NCBI RefSeq assembly: GCF_005502935.1
Contig: NZ_SCMP01000010.1
Coordinates: forward strand, 124,001 to 188,000
From: Pseudomonas sp. 2FG
GTDB taxonomy: Bacteria; Pseudomonadota; Gammaproteobacteria; Pseudomonadales; Pseudomonadaceae
Direction of reading: 5' to 3'
DNA: 64,000 bases
Shown here: piece after piece, positions 50,139 to 61,084 of the stretch
How positions within the stretch are numbered: position 1 is the first letter of the stretch
How the letters are laid out: each line of letters opens with the position of its first letter
The notes under the pieces: generated by a model
Told to the model about the DNA's origin: nothing
What the model saw: the letters and a program-made list of their open reading frames with translations, nothing else
The model's database searches: none
Position numbers and translations under genes: made by a program

Positions 50139-51362
50139 TTAAGCCTTGCGCTTGATGCTCACCACGTTGGCGCCAGCGCACAGGGCGTCGATTGAGTCCG
50201 CCCACGATTGCATCATCTCCCGGCGCTGCTCCAGGTAGGCGGCGTGGTTGTAGGTGGCGCGGATTTCGTCGTTGTCGCCGTGGGCCAACTGGCGCTCGAT
50301 CCAGTCGCGGTTATAGCCGCGGCCGTTGAGTTCGGTGCTCAGCAGGTGCCGGAACCCGTGTCCGGTCTGGCGGCTTTCGTAACCCATCAGGCGCAGCGCC
50401 TTGTTGATGGTGTTTTCACTCATTGGCCGGTCGGCCTTCTGCTGGCCGGGGAACAGCAGCGGATAGCCCCCGCTGATTTCCTCCAGGGTGGTCAGGATAG
50501 CCACGGCCTGGCGCGGCAACGGCACCACATGCGGGCGGCGGGCTTTCATGCGTTCTTTCGGTATTGTCCAGGTAGCGCCGGCAAGGTCGAACTCGGACCA
50601 GGGCGCGGCGCGCAGCTCACCAGGGCGAACCGCTGTCAGCACCAGCAGGCGAATGGCATACCGGGTCAGGGCGTTGATGTTGGCGGCATCGCACTTGCCC
50701 AGCAGCTCGGGTAGTTCGGCAAGGGTGACGTGCGGGTGATGCTTGGCGGCCTTGGCTGGTGCGGCCACCACGTTTAGGTCGGTGGCCGGGTTGGTGTCCA
50801 CTACGCCGCTGGCTAAGCCGAAGCGGAATATCTGGTGTAGCCATTGGCGAATTTTACCGGCTGCATTCAGCGTGCCGCGAGCTTCCACCTTGCGTACTAA
50901 GTCCACCAGCTCGGGGCGGGTGATGGCTTTTACCGGGCGCGCGCCGATGCCGGGTATTAGGTCGTTTTCCAAATACAGCTTGGCTTTGTAGCGGGTGCTT
51001 TCTGCCCAGCGTGGCGCGTTGTAGGCGAACCACTCCCGCGCCAGGGTTTCGAAAGTAAGTCCCGTGACCTTCTGCGCTGGCTTGGCGGCTTTTTCTGCTC
51101 GCCAGAGTCTATGCCGTCGGCTAGTTGCTCGCGTGCTTCTGTGCGGCGCTGGCGAGCCTTGACCAAGGAAAGGTCGGGGTAGGCGCCAACGGACAGTGGG
51201 GTTTTCTCTTGGCCGGCAAATCGGTACTTGAAGCGCCACAGCTTGGAGCCGCTCGGCTTTATATCCAGGTACAGCCCAAGGCCGTCAGTCAGCTTGTAGG
51301 GCTTTTCCTTGAGTTTGGCTGCCTTGATGGCGGAATCTCAGAGGCGTGACTTTGCGTGGCAT
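50139..51362 (-). pseudogene. Tyrosine-recombinase integrase (P4 family), frameshifted
   Basis: The C-terminal 330 residues (to 50139) hold an intact catalytic domain: R in TAVRPGELRAAPW, HGFRHLLST, RQLAHGDN and Tyr in ATYNHAAYL. The N-terminal DUF4102 part is in another frame: SDSAIKAAKLKEKPYKLTDG, LGLYLDIKPSGSKLWRFKYR, GAYPDLSLVKARQRRTEARE. It starts at ATG 51362 (MPRKVTPL). Two breaks are needed: near 51336-51341 (loss of two bases) and in the A-run at 51090-51094 (loss of one base). Their sum is three, so the outer frames agree, but a stop occurs early. It lies beside tRNA-Phe, the presumed integration site. Confidence 0.85.
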
Positions 51363-51465
51363 GCGGCACCTTCGTAGGGTCATCGGAGATGACCGAACCG
51401 GCGATGCCCCTAAAGATGTCCCTAAACCTTTGGGCTTGCAAGGGAAGGATGGATAACCATAGGCA

Positions 51466-51491
51466 ACAAAAAACCCGCACTAGGCGGGTTT
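51466..51491 (-). terminator. Terminator of tRNA-Phe
   Basis: AAACCCGC at 51471-51478 pairs with GCGGGTTT at 51484-51491; on the minus strand the hairpin is followed by TTTTTTGTTG. It lies about 45 nt past the tRNA. Confidence 0.8.
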
Positions 51492-51536
51492 CTTGTGGGC
51501 TTTCGGGTGGTTTTGACATCACCTGAAAACGAATGA

Positions 51537-51612
51537 TGGTGCCCAGGGACGGAATCGAACCGCCGACACGGGGATTTTCAATCCCCTGCTCTACCGACTG
51601 AGCTACCTGGGC
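51537..51612 (-). tRNA. tRNA-Phe (GAA)
   Basis: A 76-nt cloverleaf: acceptor GCCCAGG pairs with CCTGGGC, D-arm AGCTCAGTCGGTAGAGC, anticodon loop TTGAAAA with GAA, T-arm GGCGGTTCGATTCCGTC, and encoded CCA. The gene has its own promoter and terminator. The adjacent integrase suggests that its 3' end is an attachment site, though no second copy of that end is in the window. Confidence 0.97.
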
Positions 51613-51624
51613 CAACGGGGCGCT

Positions 51625-51653
51625 ATTAGACGGATTTGGCTTATGCCTGTCAA
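51625..51653 (-). promoter_or_regulatory. Sigma-70 promoter of tRNA-Phe
   Basis: On the minus strand TTGACA (51648-51653) and TCTAAT (51625-51630) are separated by exactly 17 bp, with a GC-rich discriminator AGCGCCCCG and an AT-rich upstream stretch. Start site is predicted about 51618. Confidence 0.85.
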
Positions 51654-51689
51654 GCGCGAGCTATAAAAATATTTAGCTATTACGGGCGC

Positions 51690-51973
51690 TTACGGATTTT
51701 TGCCGGAATCGCTGGGCGGCACGTAGCCTTCCGCCTGGGCGTAGTCCTCGCCGGAGAGGAACTTATCCATCTCGGCTTGGAGGAACTTGCGGTCCTCGGC
51801 ATTCATCATGTTCAGGCGCCGCTCGTTGATCAGCAGGGTCTGGTGTTTCTGCCACTCGTCCCAGGCTTGCTGCGAGACGTTGTTGAAGATGTCTTCGCCC
51901 TTGGCGCCCGGATAGGGCGGGCGGGCGAGGCCGGGCAGTTCCTTTTTGTGCTTGCGGCAATTCACGGTGCGGG

Positions 51974-51977
<4 letters not shown>
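51690..51977 (-). CDS. yggX: Probable Fe(II)-trafficking protein YggX
   Basis: A 95-aa cytosolic protein that protects iron-sulfur clusters from oxidation. It begins [20 protein letters not shown] (Cys7 is the conserved residue) and contains [17 protein letters not shown] and [22 protein letters not shown] 51977 overlaps the mutY stop by 4 nt. The mutY-yggX pairing is conserved in gammaproteobacteria; MutY itself has a [4Fe-4S] cluster. Confidence 0.95.
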
Positions 51978-53037
<1,060 letters not shown>

Positions 53038-53041
<4 letters not shown>

Positions 53042-55269
53042 CGCTTGAACAGGCCCTTGAGTGCGTCTTTCAGTTCCGGGCTGACCTTGTCGCCGAGTTT
53101 CTCTTCGATCTTCTCGTTGAGCTTGTCGCCGGCCAGTTTGCCGGCGACCTTGCCCATGCCGTCCTTGTCCAGGCGGCAGGCCTTGGCGCCCAGCTCCAGC
53201 GGGCCGCGGCAGCGCAGCGGCCACTCGATGCCGACGTAGCGTGGGTTTACCTGGCAGGCGGGATCGGGCATTGCGCTCTTGTCGCCGTCGATGACGATGC
53301 CCAGGCGGTAGTCCATGCCGAGCACGCGCAGGTCGAGGTCGCCGTTGCCTTTTACGCTCAGGCCGGGGATGCGGGCCTTCAGGTCGGGGTTGCTGGCGAC
53401 TCCGTTGCGGAAACTCAGGTTGCCCTTGAGCTCTTCGAACGGCGTGTCTTTGCCGCGTGCCGGGCCGCTGAGCGACTTGCGGTTAAGCGTGGCGATGCCT
53501 TGGCAAAGTTGTTGCTCGAGATTGGCCTCGAGCAGCACGCCGTCGCTCAAGGCAAAGCTGGCGGTGCCGTTGAGGCCTTCCACCCAGGCTTTCTGGCTGT
53601 TGCCGCTGGTGCTGAGGTCCGCGTTCAGGTCGAGCAGGCCCTTGAGCGGTGGTTTCTGCCCTTGGCTCTCGAGCAGTTGCTCGACCGGTATGCGGCTGAT
53701 GCGCTTCTGCGCGCTCAGTAGCGGGATGGTCGGGCGCACGTCGAGCGTGGCATTGACGGCGAAGTTGCCGTCGTAGAGCTCGCCGCGCAGACTCTCCAGG
53801 GTCAGCAGGCCGTCTTTGCCCTGGGCTTTCAGGCTGGCGTTTTCGATCGGCAGTTGGTCGAGGGTCAGTTGGCCGAGGCCGAGGCTAAGCTGCAGGTCCA
53901 GCTTGCGCAGCTGGTCGATCGGCAGCACCGGGGTTTCGCTCCAGGCCTGCTGGGTCGGGGCGTTGGGCAGTTCGGTGCTGCCGCTTTGGCTGGCGGTGGC
54001 GACGGTGCTTTTTACTTCGGCTTGGCGGCTGCTGCTGGCTGCTACGGCGGCCTTGGCCTGCGGCGGCAGGTAGCGGTCGAGATCCAGGCGGTCGCCTTTG
54101 AGCTGGGCGTGCAGCGCCTGTTTGGCGAAGTCGGTGACGGCGATGGTGCCGGTGAAGCTGCTGTCGTCGAGTTTCAGGTGCAGCTCATCCAGGCTCAGGC
54201 TGGTGGGGCTGCCTTTGAGGCGGGTGACCAGCTCGAACTTGCCGAGGCTGCTGGCATCGGCACTGGCAGGCAGCTGCTGGCCCAGGTCGGCGAGGAATTC
54301 GCGCAGGTTGAACTGGGCGATGGACAGGCCGCCGGTCAGCTTCGGCTGGTTGTTCAGGTCGCGAACGTTCAGCTCGCCGAGGGCGCGCAGTTGGTTGACG
54401 GAAAATTTCAGGCCGGTCCATTCGGCGACCTGGGCCGCTTGGTCGAGGAGCAGTTGGCCTTGGGCGGCGAAGGTCAGGGTCTTGCCCTTGAACGGTTCGC
54501 CGGACGCCTCGCCCGACAGTTTCAGGTCTTCGAATTGGTAGCGCTTGAGCACCCGATCGAAGCGCAGTTGCCCTTGCAGTTCGGTCTTGGCGCGCAGTAC
54601 CGGCTGATTGGTGGCGAAGAGGGCGCTCAGCTTCAGCGGTATGCTGGCGCCTTCACGGATCGCGCCGGTGCTCAGCTCAATGCCTTCGGCGCTGAACTGC
54701 TGGCCGCTCTTGGCGTCGCGATAGTCGATGCGCGCATTGTTCAGCGTCAGGCTGTCGATATCCAGCTTGAGCGGCTGTGCCTTCGGCGCTTCGCCGGGCT
54801 CGGTGCCGGCAGTCGCTGCGCTCGGAGCGGGTTGGTTGATTGCCACAGGTGGCGCCGCCGGTTTGGCCGGATGGCCGATGTCTTGCCAGTTACCGCGGCC
54901 TTGTTCGTCGCGGCTGAGGGTCAGGTTCAGGCCATCGACCTTGATGTCGCTCATCTGCACCTGGCGGCGCAGTAGCGGCAGTACCCGTACCGACAGGCCG
55001 AGCATGCGCAGGTCGGCAAAGGGTTGGTCGGGGCTGGCGGCGCTGGCCAGGGTGGCCTCGTGCAGCTCCAGGCCCAGCCAGGGGAACAGGCTCCAGCCGA
55101 TATCGCCGTTCAGCGTCAGTTCCAGGTTGGCCTTGTCGCGGGCGAGCTGGCGGATTTCGTCTTTGTAGTCGTTGGGATCGAACAGGTGGGTCAGGGCGAA
55201 GCCCAACGCCACGAGGATCAGCAACAGCCCGAGGAAAACCAGACCCAGGATTTTGCCGAGCGCTTTCAT
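53038..55269 (-). CDS. asmA: AsmA-family envelope protein
   Basis: A 743-aa inner-membrane-anchored periplasmic protein. One N-terminal helix (ILGLVFLGLLLILVALGFAL) is followed by the AsmA N-terminal pattern DPNDYKDEIRQLARDKANLE and repeated beta-strand segments, ending with the AsmA C-terminal domain (VEGLNGTASFALSDGVLLEA). AsmA-like proteins are thought to carry phospholipid to the outer membrane. First gene of an operon with mutY and yggX; AAGGA precedes ATG 55269. Confidence 0.92.
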
Positions 55270-55546
55270 GGACGAGTCCTTGTAGTGAGTGCGATACAGG
55301 TGTGGGTAGCGAGTATACAGACTGGCTGAACACTACTGCGTTTGCTGCGCGGTTGGCGAGTCGCCGGCTCTGCGGCTAGGCGTGCAGAGGGTTGGACGGG
55401 GAGGTCGGTGTACGCTTCCCGGCTGTCGGCCAGTGCTGCCCGGGTCCTGGCCTAGAGCGGTTCCAGCGGCAGATGGGCGCGAGCGGTGACCCGCAGGGAT
55501 GCGGGAAATGCCGCGAGCCCGCCGGGAGCGGGCGCGGCCCGGGGCC

Positions 55547-55903
55547 TCAGTTGTCCAGCTGGTCTTGCGCTGCGGCCAGATGCAGCGGCTTGCCGGCTTC
55601 GTGGGCCAGGCGCCGGGCCTCGTCGAGCAGGCGCCGGCCAACCCCGCGTCGGCGGGTGAGCTTGCGCACGCAGAGGTGGGATAACCGCCAGTGCGACTCC
55701 CCGCGCTCGAGCAGGGCGGCGCCGAGCAGGCGGTCATTGAAGCGCCCGGCGATCAAGGTGCCCTGTTCGATCGCGCTCTCGAGCAGCCTCTCGGCATCGC
55801 GGTAGGGGGTCAATAGCCAGGCCGGCGCGTCGGCGTAGATCTTCGCCAGGTCGCTTCTGTCCTGGGCCGACGGTGCGCTGACGACTTCGACGAATACGGG
55901 CAT
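55547..55903 (-). CDS. PanZ/PanM-like acetyl-CoA-binding protein
   Basis: A 118-aa single GNAT domain. QDRSDLAKIY, IAGRFNDRLLGAALL and LRVRE-like SHLCVRKLTRRRGVGRRLLDE match E. coli PanZ (DRIDLQKIW, AARFNERLLAAV, LRVREVTRRRGVGQYLL). PanZ binds acetyl-CoA and drives maturation of PanD, the aspartate decarboxylase. Divergent from hisB across 131 bp. The resemblance is clear; whether it serves PanD here needs a panD of the right type elsewhere in the genome. Confidence 0.8.
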   Translation of the reverse strand: MPVFVEVVSAPSAQDRSDLAKIYADAPAWLLTPYRDAERLLESAIEQGTLIAGRFNDRLLGAALLERGESHWRLSHLCVRKLTRRRGVGRRLLDEARRLAHEAGKPLHLAAAQDQLDN

Positions 55904-55992
55904 GGCGCGGCTCCAGGTGGCGGTTCGGGTGGGCGGGCGCGAGTGTAAACCGCAGCGACCGCCGCCGGTAGCCGCGTCGAGCCTCGCCGCCC

Positions 55993-55998
55993 TATAAT
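55993..55998 (+). promoter_or_regulatory. Probable -10 box of the hisB operon
   Basis: A perfect TATAAT lies 37 nt before the hisB start. The -35 region is weak (GTCGAG-like near 55971-55976), so the call rests mainly on the -10 box. Confidence 0.55.
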
Positions 55999-56034
55999 GG
56001 GCGCCTTTTCCGTGAGCATTTTGTGGAGCTGGTG

Positions 56035-56628
56035 ATGGCCGAACGTACGGCGTCCGTCGAGCGCAACACCTTGGAAACCCAGATCAAGGCCTCGATCAAT
56101 CTGGATGGCACTGGCAAAGCGCGCTTTGCGATTGGCGTGCCGTTCCTTGAGCACATGCTCGACCAGATCGCCCGGCATGGGCTGATCGACCTGGATATCG
56201 AAGCCGAGGGCGACCTGCATATCGATGACCACCACATGGTGGAAGACGTCGGTATCACTCTCGGCCAAGCCTTTGCCAAGGCCATCGGCGACAAGAAAGG
56301 CATAGTCCGCTACGGCCACGCCTATGTGCCGCTGGACGAAGCCTTGTCGCGCGTGGTGATCGACTTCTCCGGCCGCCCCGGGTTGCAGATGCATGTGCCG
56401 TTCACCCGTGCCAGCGTCGGCGGCTTCGATGTCGACCTGTTCCAGGAGTTCTTCCAGGGCTTCGTCAATCACGCCCAGGTCAGCCTGCACATCGACAATC
56501 TGCGTGGGCACAACACCCATCACCAGATCGAGACCGTCTTCAAGGCGTTCGGCCGCGCGCTGCGCATGGCCGTCGAACTGGATGAGCGGATGGCCGGGCA
56601 GATGCCGTCGACCAAGGGTTGCCTGTGA
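56035..56628 (+). CDS. hisB: Imidazoleglycerol-phosphate dehydratase
   Basis: Histidine biosynthesis, sixth step. The 197-aa monofunctional enzyme has the two Mn motifs [14 protein letters not shown] and [18 protein letters not shown], plus [13 protein letters not shown]. Start ATG 56035 with GGAG 6 nt upstream. Stop overlaps the hisH start by one base. Confidence 0.97.
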   Translation: MAERTASVERNTLETQIKASINLDGTGKARFAIGVPFLEHMLDQIARHGLIDLDIEAEGDLHIDDHHMVEDVGITLGQAFAKAIGDKKGIVRYGHAYVPLDEALSRVVIDFSGRPGLQMHVPFTRASVGGFDVDLFQEFFQGFVNHAQVSLHIDNLRGHNTHHQIETVFKAFGRALRMAVELDERMAGQMPSTKGCL

Positions 56629-57266
56629 TGCAGACGGTGGCGGTTATCGACTACGGCATGGGCAACCTGCATTCGGTGGCCAAGGCCCTCGAGCACGTCG
56701 GGGCCGGGCAGGTGCAGATCACCAGTGACGCCAAGGTGATTCGCGAAGCCGATCGCGTGGTGTTCCCCGGCGTCGGGGCGATTCGCGACTGCATGGCGGA
56801 GATCCGGCGTCTCGGTTTCGATGAGCTGGTGCGCGAAGTCAGCCAGGATCGGCCGTTCCTCGGCATCTGCGTCGGCATGCAGGCGTTGCTCGAGCGCAGC
56901 GAGGAGAATGGCGGGGTCGACTGCATCGGTCAGTTCCCCGGCCAGGTGCGGTTCTTCGGCAAGGACATGGTCGAGGACGGCGAGCCGCTGAAAGTGCCGC
57001 ACATGGGCTGGAACGAGGTCGCGCAGACGCTGGATCACCCGCTCTGGCACAACATTCCGGACCTGGCGCGTTTCTACTTCGTGCATAGCTACTACATCCA
57101 GGCCGGCAACCCGCGGCAGGTCGCCGGGCGTGGTCACTATGGCGTCGACTTCGCCGCGGCCCTGGCCGATGGCCCACGCTTCGCCGTGCAGTTCCACCCG
57201 GAGAAGAGCCATACCCATGGCCTGCAGCTGCTGCAGAACTTCGCCGCCTGGGACGGGCGCTGGTAA
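56628..57266 (+). CDS. hisH: Imidazole glycerol phosphate synthase, glutaminase subunit
   Basis: Supplies ammonia to HisF. The 212-aa class I amidotransferase has the nucleophile Cys in [15 protein letters not shown], and the His-Glu pair in VQFHPEKSH. Begins [19 protein letters not shown]. One-base overlaps at both ends (TGATG and TAATG). Confidence 0.97.
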   Translation: MQTVAVIDYGMGNLHSVAKALEHVGAGQVQITSDAKVIREADRVVFPGVGAIRDCMAEIRRLGFDELVREVSQDRPFLGICVGMQALLERSEENGGVDCIGQFPGQVRFFGKDMVEDGEPLKVPHMGWNEVAQTLDHPLWHNIPDLARFYFVHSYYIQAGNPRQVAGRGHYGVDFAAALADGPRFAVQFHPEKSHTHGLQLLQNFAAWDGRW

Positions 57267-57526
57267 TGAGCCGGGCCAAGCACAGGGCGCCAAGCCTGAG
57301 CCTCGACACCGCGCAGGAGGCTGTGGCGGTGGCGGCGATCAAGGACTTCCTGGAAGAGCGCTTCGAGCTGCAACTGGGCTCCTTCGAGGCGCAGGAAGTG
57401 CTCGAGCTGTTCACCCGCGAAGTGGCGCCGCTCTTCTACAACAAGGCGATTAGCGATGTGCAGGCGCACCTGGCCGACAGGTTCCTGAGCATCGAAAGCG
57501 ACTTGTGGGCGCTCGAGAAGAGCTGA
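57266..57526 (+). CDS. DUF2164-family protein
   Basis: An 86-aa protein whose start overlaps the hisH stop, so it is coupled into the his operon. The DUF2164 pattern is present: AIKDFLEERFELQLGSFEAQ, EVLELFTREVAPLFYNKAIS and DLWALE. Function unknown; the family is small, helical and cytoplasmic. Its place between hisH and hisA recurs in some pseudomonads, but no role in histidine synthesis is known. Confidence 0.88.
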   Translation: MSRAKHRAPSLSLDTAQEAVAVAAIKDFLEERFELQLGSFEAQEVLELFTREVAPLFYNKAISDVQAHLADRFLSIESDLWALEKS

Positions 57527-57577
57527 CCCTTCACCGATTCCAAGAACTGAATTCCAAGACTTGAGCAGGTTCGACTG

Positions 57578-58312
57578 ATGCTGATTATTCCCGCTATCGA
57601 TCTCAAAGACGGCGCCTGCGTGCGTCTGCGCCAGGGCCGCATGGACGACTCCACGGTGTTCTCCGATGACCCGGTGAGCATGGCCGCCAAGTGGGTCGAC
57701 GCCGGTTGCCGGCGTCTGCATCTGGTCGACCTGAACGGCGCCTTCGAAGGCCAGCCGGTCAACGGTGAAGTGGTCAACGCCATCGCCCGGCGCTATCCGC
57801 AGTTGCCGATCCAGATCGGCGGCGGCATTCGTTCGCTGGAAACCATCGAGGCCTACGTCAAGGCCGGCGTCAGCTACGTGATCATCGGCACCAAGGCGGT
57901 CAAGCAGCCGGAGTTCGTCGCCGAGGCCTGCCGCGCCTTTCCGGGCAAGGTGATAGTCGGGCTGGACGCCAAGGACGGTTTCGTCGCCACCGACGGCTGG
58001 GCCGAAGTCAGCACGGTGCAGGTCATCGACCTGGCCAAGCGTTTCGAGGCCGATGGCGTGGCCGCCATCGTTTATACCGACATCGCCAAAGACGGCATGA
58101 TGCAGGGCTGTAACGTGCCCTTCACGGCGGCCCTGGCCGCGGCGACCCAGATTCCGGTGATCGCCTCCGGTGGCATCCATAACCTCGGCGATATCCGCGC
58201 CCTGCTGGAGGCCAAGGCGCCCGGGATCATCGGCGCCATCACCGGCCGGGCGATCTACGAAGGCACGCTGGATGTGGCCGAGGCGCAGGCGTTCTGCGAC
58301 AGCTACGCCTGA
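57578..58312 (+). CDS. hisA: ProFAR isomerase
   Basis: Amadori isomerase of histidine synthesis, 244 aa, TIM barrel. Catalytic D8 in [12 protein letters not shown] and the second Asp in [10 protein letters not shown]; phosphate loops [13 protein letters not shown] and [10 protein letters not shown]. It is 51 nt after the DUF2164 gene. Confidence 0.97.
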   Translation: MLIIPAIDLKDGACVRLRQGRMDDSTVFSDDPVSMAAKWVDAGCRRLHLVDLNGAFEGQPVNGEVVNAIARRYPQLPIQIGGGIRSLETIEAYVKAGVSYVIIGTKAVKQPEFVAEACRAFPGKVIVGLDAKDGFVATDGWAEVSTVQVIDLAKRFEADGVAAIVYTDIAKDGMMQGCNVPFTAALAAATQIPVIASGGIHNLGDIRALLEAKAPGIIGAITGRAIYEGTLDVAEAQAFCDSYA

Positions 58313-58325
58313 TTAGCGGGTAGAT

Positions 58326-58403
58326 GTAGGCTGGGTAGAGCTTTGCGAAACCCAGCTTCGGATTGATATACCGCTGGGTTTCGCTGTGCTCTACCCAGCC
58401 TAC
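58326..58403. repeat. Long palindrome between hisA and hisF
   Basis: GTAGGCTGGGTAGAGC is mirrored by GCTCTACCCAGCCTAC, and GCGAAACCCAGC by GCTGGGTTTCGC, giving a near-perfect 78-bp hairpin inside the operon. It is a widespread pseudomonad intergenic repeat. No T-tract, so probably not a full terminator. Confidence 0.85.
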
Positions 58404-58417
58404 GAGAGAGCATCACC

Positions 58418-59188
58418 ATGGCCCTCGCCAAACGCATCATCCCCTGCCTCGACGTCGACAACGGTCGCGTGGTCAAGGGCGTCAAGTTCGAGAACATCCG
58501 CGATGCCGGCGACCCGGTCGAGATCGCCCGCCGTTACGACGAGCAGGGCGCCGACGAGATTACCTTCCTCGACATCACCGCCAGCGTCGACGGCCGCGAC
58601 ACCACGCTGCATACCGTCGAGCGCATGGCCAGCCAGGTGTTTATCCCGCTGACCGTGGGCGGCGGGGTGAGAACCGTGCAGGACATCCGCAACCTGCTGA
58701 ATGCCGGGGCGGACAAGGTCTCGATCAACACCGCGGCAGTGTTCAATCCGGAGTTCGTCGGCGAGGCGGCGCAGCGTTTCGGCTCGCAGTGCATAGTCGT
58801 CGCCATCGACGCGAAGAAGGTTTCGCTACCTGGCGAGGCCCCGCGCTGGGAAATCTTCACCCACGGCGGGCGCAAACCCACCGGCCTGGATGCCGTGCTC
58901 TGGGCGAAGAAGATGGAAGAACTCGGCGCCGGCGAGATCCTGCTGACCAGCATGGATCAGGACGGCATGAAGAACGGCTTCGACCTTGGCGTCACCCGTG
59001 CCATCAGCGAGAGCGTTGGCATTCCGGTGATCGCCTCCGGTGGCGTCGGCAATCTGGAGCATCTGGCGGCGGGCATCCTCGAGGGCAAAGCCTCGGCGGT
59101 ACTGGCGGCGAGCATCTTCCATTTCGGCGAATACACCGTGCCGGAAGCCAAGGCTTATCTGGCCAGTCGTGGGATTGTGGTGCGCTAA
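58418..59188 (+). CDS. hisF: Imidazole glycerol phosphate synthase, cyclase subunit
   Basis: Partner of HisH, 256 aa TIM barrel. Catalytic Asp residues in [15 protein letters not shown] and [14 protein letters not shown]; phosphate loops [10 protein letters not shown] and [15 protein letters not shown] 8 nt upstream. Last his gene here; the hisA-hisF palindrome may lower its transcript. Confidence 0.97.
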   Translation: MALAKRIIPCLDVDNGRVVKGVKFENIRDAGDPVEIARRYDEQGADEITFLDITASVDGRDTTLHTVERMASQVFIPLTVGGGVRTVQDIRNLLNAGADKVSINTAAVFNPEFVGEAAQRFGSQCIVVAIDAKKVSLPGEAPRWEIFTHGGRKPTGLDAVLWAKKMEELGAGEILLTSMDQDGMKNGFDLGVTRAISESVGIPVIASGGVGNLEHLAAGILEGKASAVLAASIFHFGEYTVPEAKAYLASRGIVVR

Positions 59189-59353
59189 TTGCCCAGGCCA
59201 AAACCCAGGACCGGCGCCGGCGCTCGATGTTAGCTACTGCTAAGTCTGTATCTGACTGGTCGGTCGCATTTTTCCAGCCAAGGCTGGGCGTCGACAGTGG
59301 AGCTGGGTATGCTGAGGCGGTCTGTCCACCCCATAAAAAAGAAGAGAGTCGCT

Positions 59354-60109
59354 ATGTGTAAACGCCTATTGCTTGCGCTGACTGGCACCTTATTAGTGCT
59401 TGCCGGCAGTGCCCGCGCCGAAGTGGACGAGCACTACAGTGTCGTCCTGCTGACCGAAAACTTCCCGCCGTACAACATGGCAATCAACGGCAAGAACTTC
59501 GCCCAAGAAGACAATATCGACGGCATCGCCGTGGATATCGTCAAGGAAATGTTCAAGCGTGCCGGGGTCAAGTACAGCCTGACGCTGCGCTTCCCTTGGG
59601 ATCGGATCTACAAACTGGCGCTGGAAAAGCCGGGCTATGGGGTGTTCGTCACCGCCCGTCTGCCGGAGCGTGAGCAAGCGTTCAAATGGGTCGGGCCGAT
59701 TGGTCCGGACGACTGGATCATGCTGGCCAAACCTGACAGCAAGATTGCCTTGAACAGCCTGGAAGACGCGAAGCAGTACAAGGTCGGTGCCTACAAGGGC
59801 GACGCCATTGCCGAATACCTGGTACAGCAAAAGCTCGAGCCACTGACCGCGCTGCGCGACCAGGAAAACGCCAAGAAGCTGGAGAGCGGGCAGATCGACC
59901 TGTGGGCCACCGGCGATCCGGCCGGGCGTTATCTGGCCAAGCAGGAAGGGGTTTCCGGGCTGAAGACCGTGCTGCGCTTCAATAAGGCCGAGCTGTATCT
60001 GGCCCTGAACAAAGAAGTCCCGGATGAAGTGGTACAGAAGCTGCAGGGTGCGCTGGACAAGATGCGCAGCGAAGGCTTCGTCGACGAGATTCTCAGCAGT
60101 TATCTGTAA
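59354..60109 (+). CDS. Periplasmic binding-protein-like protein (SBP_bac_3), copy 1
   Basis: Secreted 251-aa protein with a signal peptide (LLLALTGTLLVLAGSARA). The mature part has the family 3 solute-binding fold: VVLLTENFPPYNMAINGKNF, IDGIAVDIVKEMFKRAGVKY, RFPWDRIYKLALEKPGYGVF and KVGAYKGDAIAEYL. No permease is adjacent. Ligand unknown; amino acids or related compounds are usual. A paralogue follows at 60252. ATG 59354 has AAGAGAG upstream. Confidence 0.9.
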   Translation: MCKRLLLALTGTLLVLAGSARAEVDEHYSVVLLTENFPPYNMAINGKNFAQEDNIDGIAVDIVKEMFKRAGVKYSLTLRFPWDRIYKLALEKPGYGVFVTARLPEREQAFKWVGPIGPDDWIMLAKPDSKIALNSLEDAKQYKVGAYKGDAIAEYLVQQKLEPLTALRDQENAKKLESGQIDLWATGDPAGRYLAKQEGVSGLKTVLRFNKAELYLALNKEVPDEVVQKLQGALDKMRSEGFVDEILSSYL

Positions 60110-60251
60110 TACCAGCTAGACGCAGCACCGGGCCGGCTTAGCCGCGGCCATGGCCAGGGATGGCAACGAGACGAGCATTCCGTGGCTGAGCCTTGGCTGG
60201 CTGCAGGAATGCCCCCGACCACAATAACAAATCATGCGGGCGCTCCTAACC

Positions 60252-61007
60252 ATGCTGAAACTATTCAAACGCACCCTGTTGCTGGGCCTGATCCTGGCGG
60301 CGGCAACGGCTCGAGCCGAATTGCCGGCCGACTACAAGATCGTGCTGCTGACCGAGAATTTACCGCCGTTCAACATGGCGGTGGATGATAAGAACTTCGC
60401 CCGTGACGAGGGTATCGACGGCATCAACGCCGACATCGTCCGCGAGATGTTCAAGCGCGCCGGGATCGGCTACACCCTGAGCCTGCGCTTCCCCTGGGAC
60501 CGCCTGTATCGGCTGACCCAGGACAAGGCCAACTACGGGCTGTTCTCCACCACCCTCACCGCCGAGCGGCAGCCGTTGTTCAAATGGGTCGGGCCGCTGA
60601 CCAAGACCGAATCGGTGCTGCTGGCCGCGCCGGGTAAGACGCTGAGCGTGCCTAGTCTGAAGGAGGCCGGGCAGTACCGGATCGGCGCCTACAAGAACGA
60701 TGCGGTCAGCCAATACCTGGAAAGCCAGGGGTTGCAACCGATCAACGCCCTGCGTGATCAGGAAAACGTGAAGAAGCTGACCAGCGGCAAGATCGACCTG
60801 TGGGCCACCACCAACCCGGTGGGTCACTATCTGGCCAAGCAGGAAGGCGTCAGTGGCCTGACCACGGTGTTGCGCTTCAACGAGGCCGAGCTGTATCTGG
60901 CGCTGAACAAGGACACCCCGGACGAGGTGGTGCAGCGCCTGCAGAAGGCCCTGGACGAGCTACGTGCCGAGGGCTTTATCGAAGGCGTCACCGGCAACTA
61001 TTTGTAA
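60252..61007 (+). CDS. Periplasmic binding-protein-like protein (SBP_bac_3), copy 2
   Basis: Paralogue of the preceding gene, about 250 aa, with the same boxes: IVLLTENLPPFNMAVDDKNF, IDGINADIVREMFKRAGIGY, RFPWDRLYRLTQDKANYGLF and RIGAYKNDAVSQYL. The signal peptide is KRTLLLGLILAAATARA. The start is uncertain: ATG 60252 or ATG 60234; neither has a good ribosome site. Orphan binding proteins in tandem after hisF are also found in P. aeruginosa. Confidence 0.88.
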   Translation: MLKLFKRTLLLGLILAAATARAELPADYKIVLLTENLPPFNMAVDDKNFARDEGIDGINADIVREMFKRAGIGYTLSLRFPWDRLYRLTQDKANYGLFSTTLTAERQPLFKWVGPLTKTESVLLAAPGKTLSVPSLKEAGQYRIGAYKNDAVSQYLESQGLQPINALRDQENVKKLTSGKIDLWATTNPVGHYLAKQEGVSGLTTVLRFNEAELYLALNKDTPDEVVQRLQKALDELRAEGFIEGVTGNYL

Positions 61008-61084
61008 GAACCTGTTCACGATCCGCTGCGGGCACGGCACTGGGCTGTGGCTCGCACGATCTTGAACGGTTTTCTAAGGCGTCG

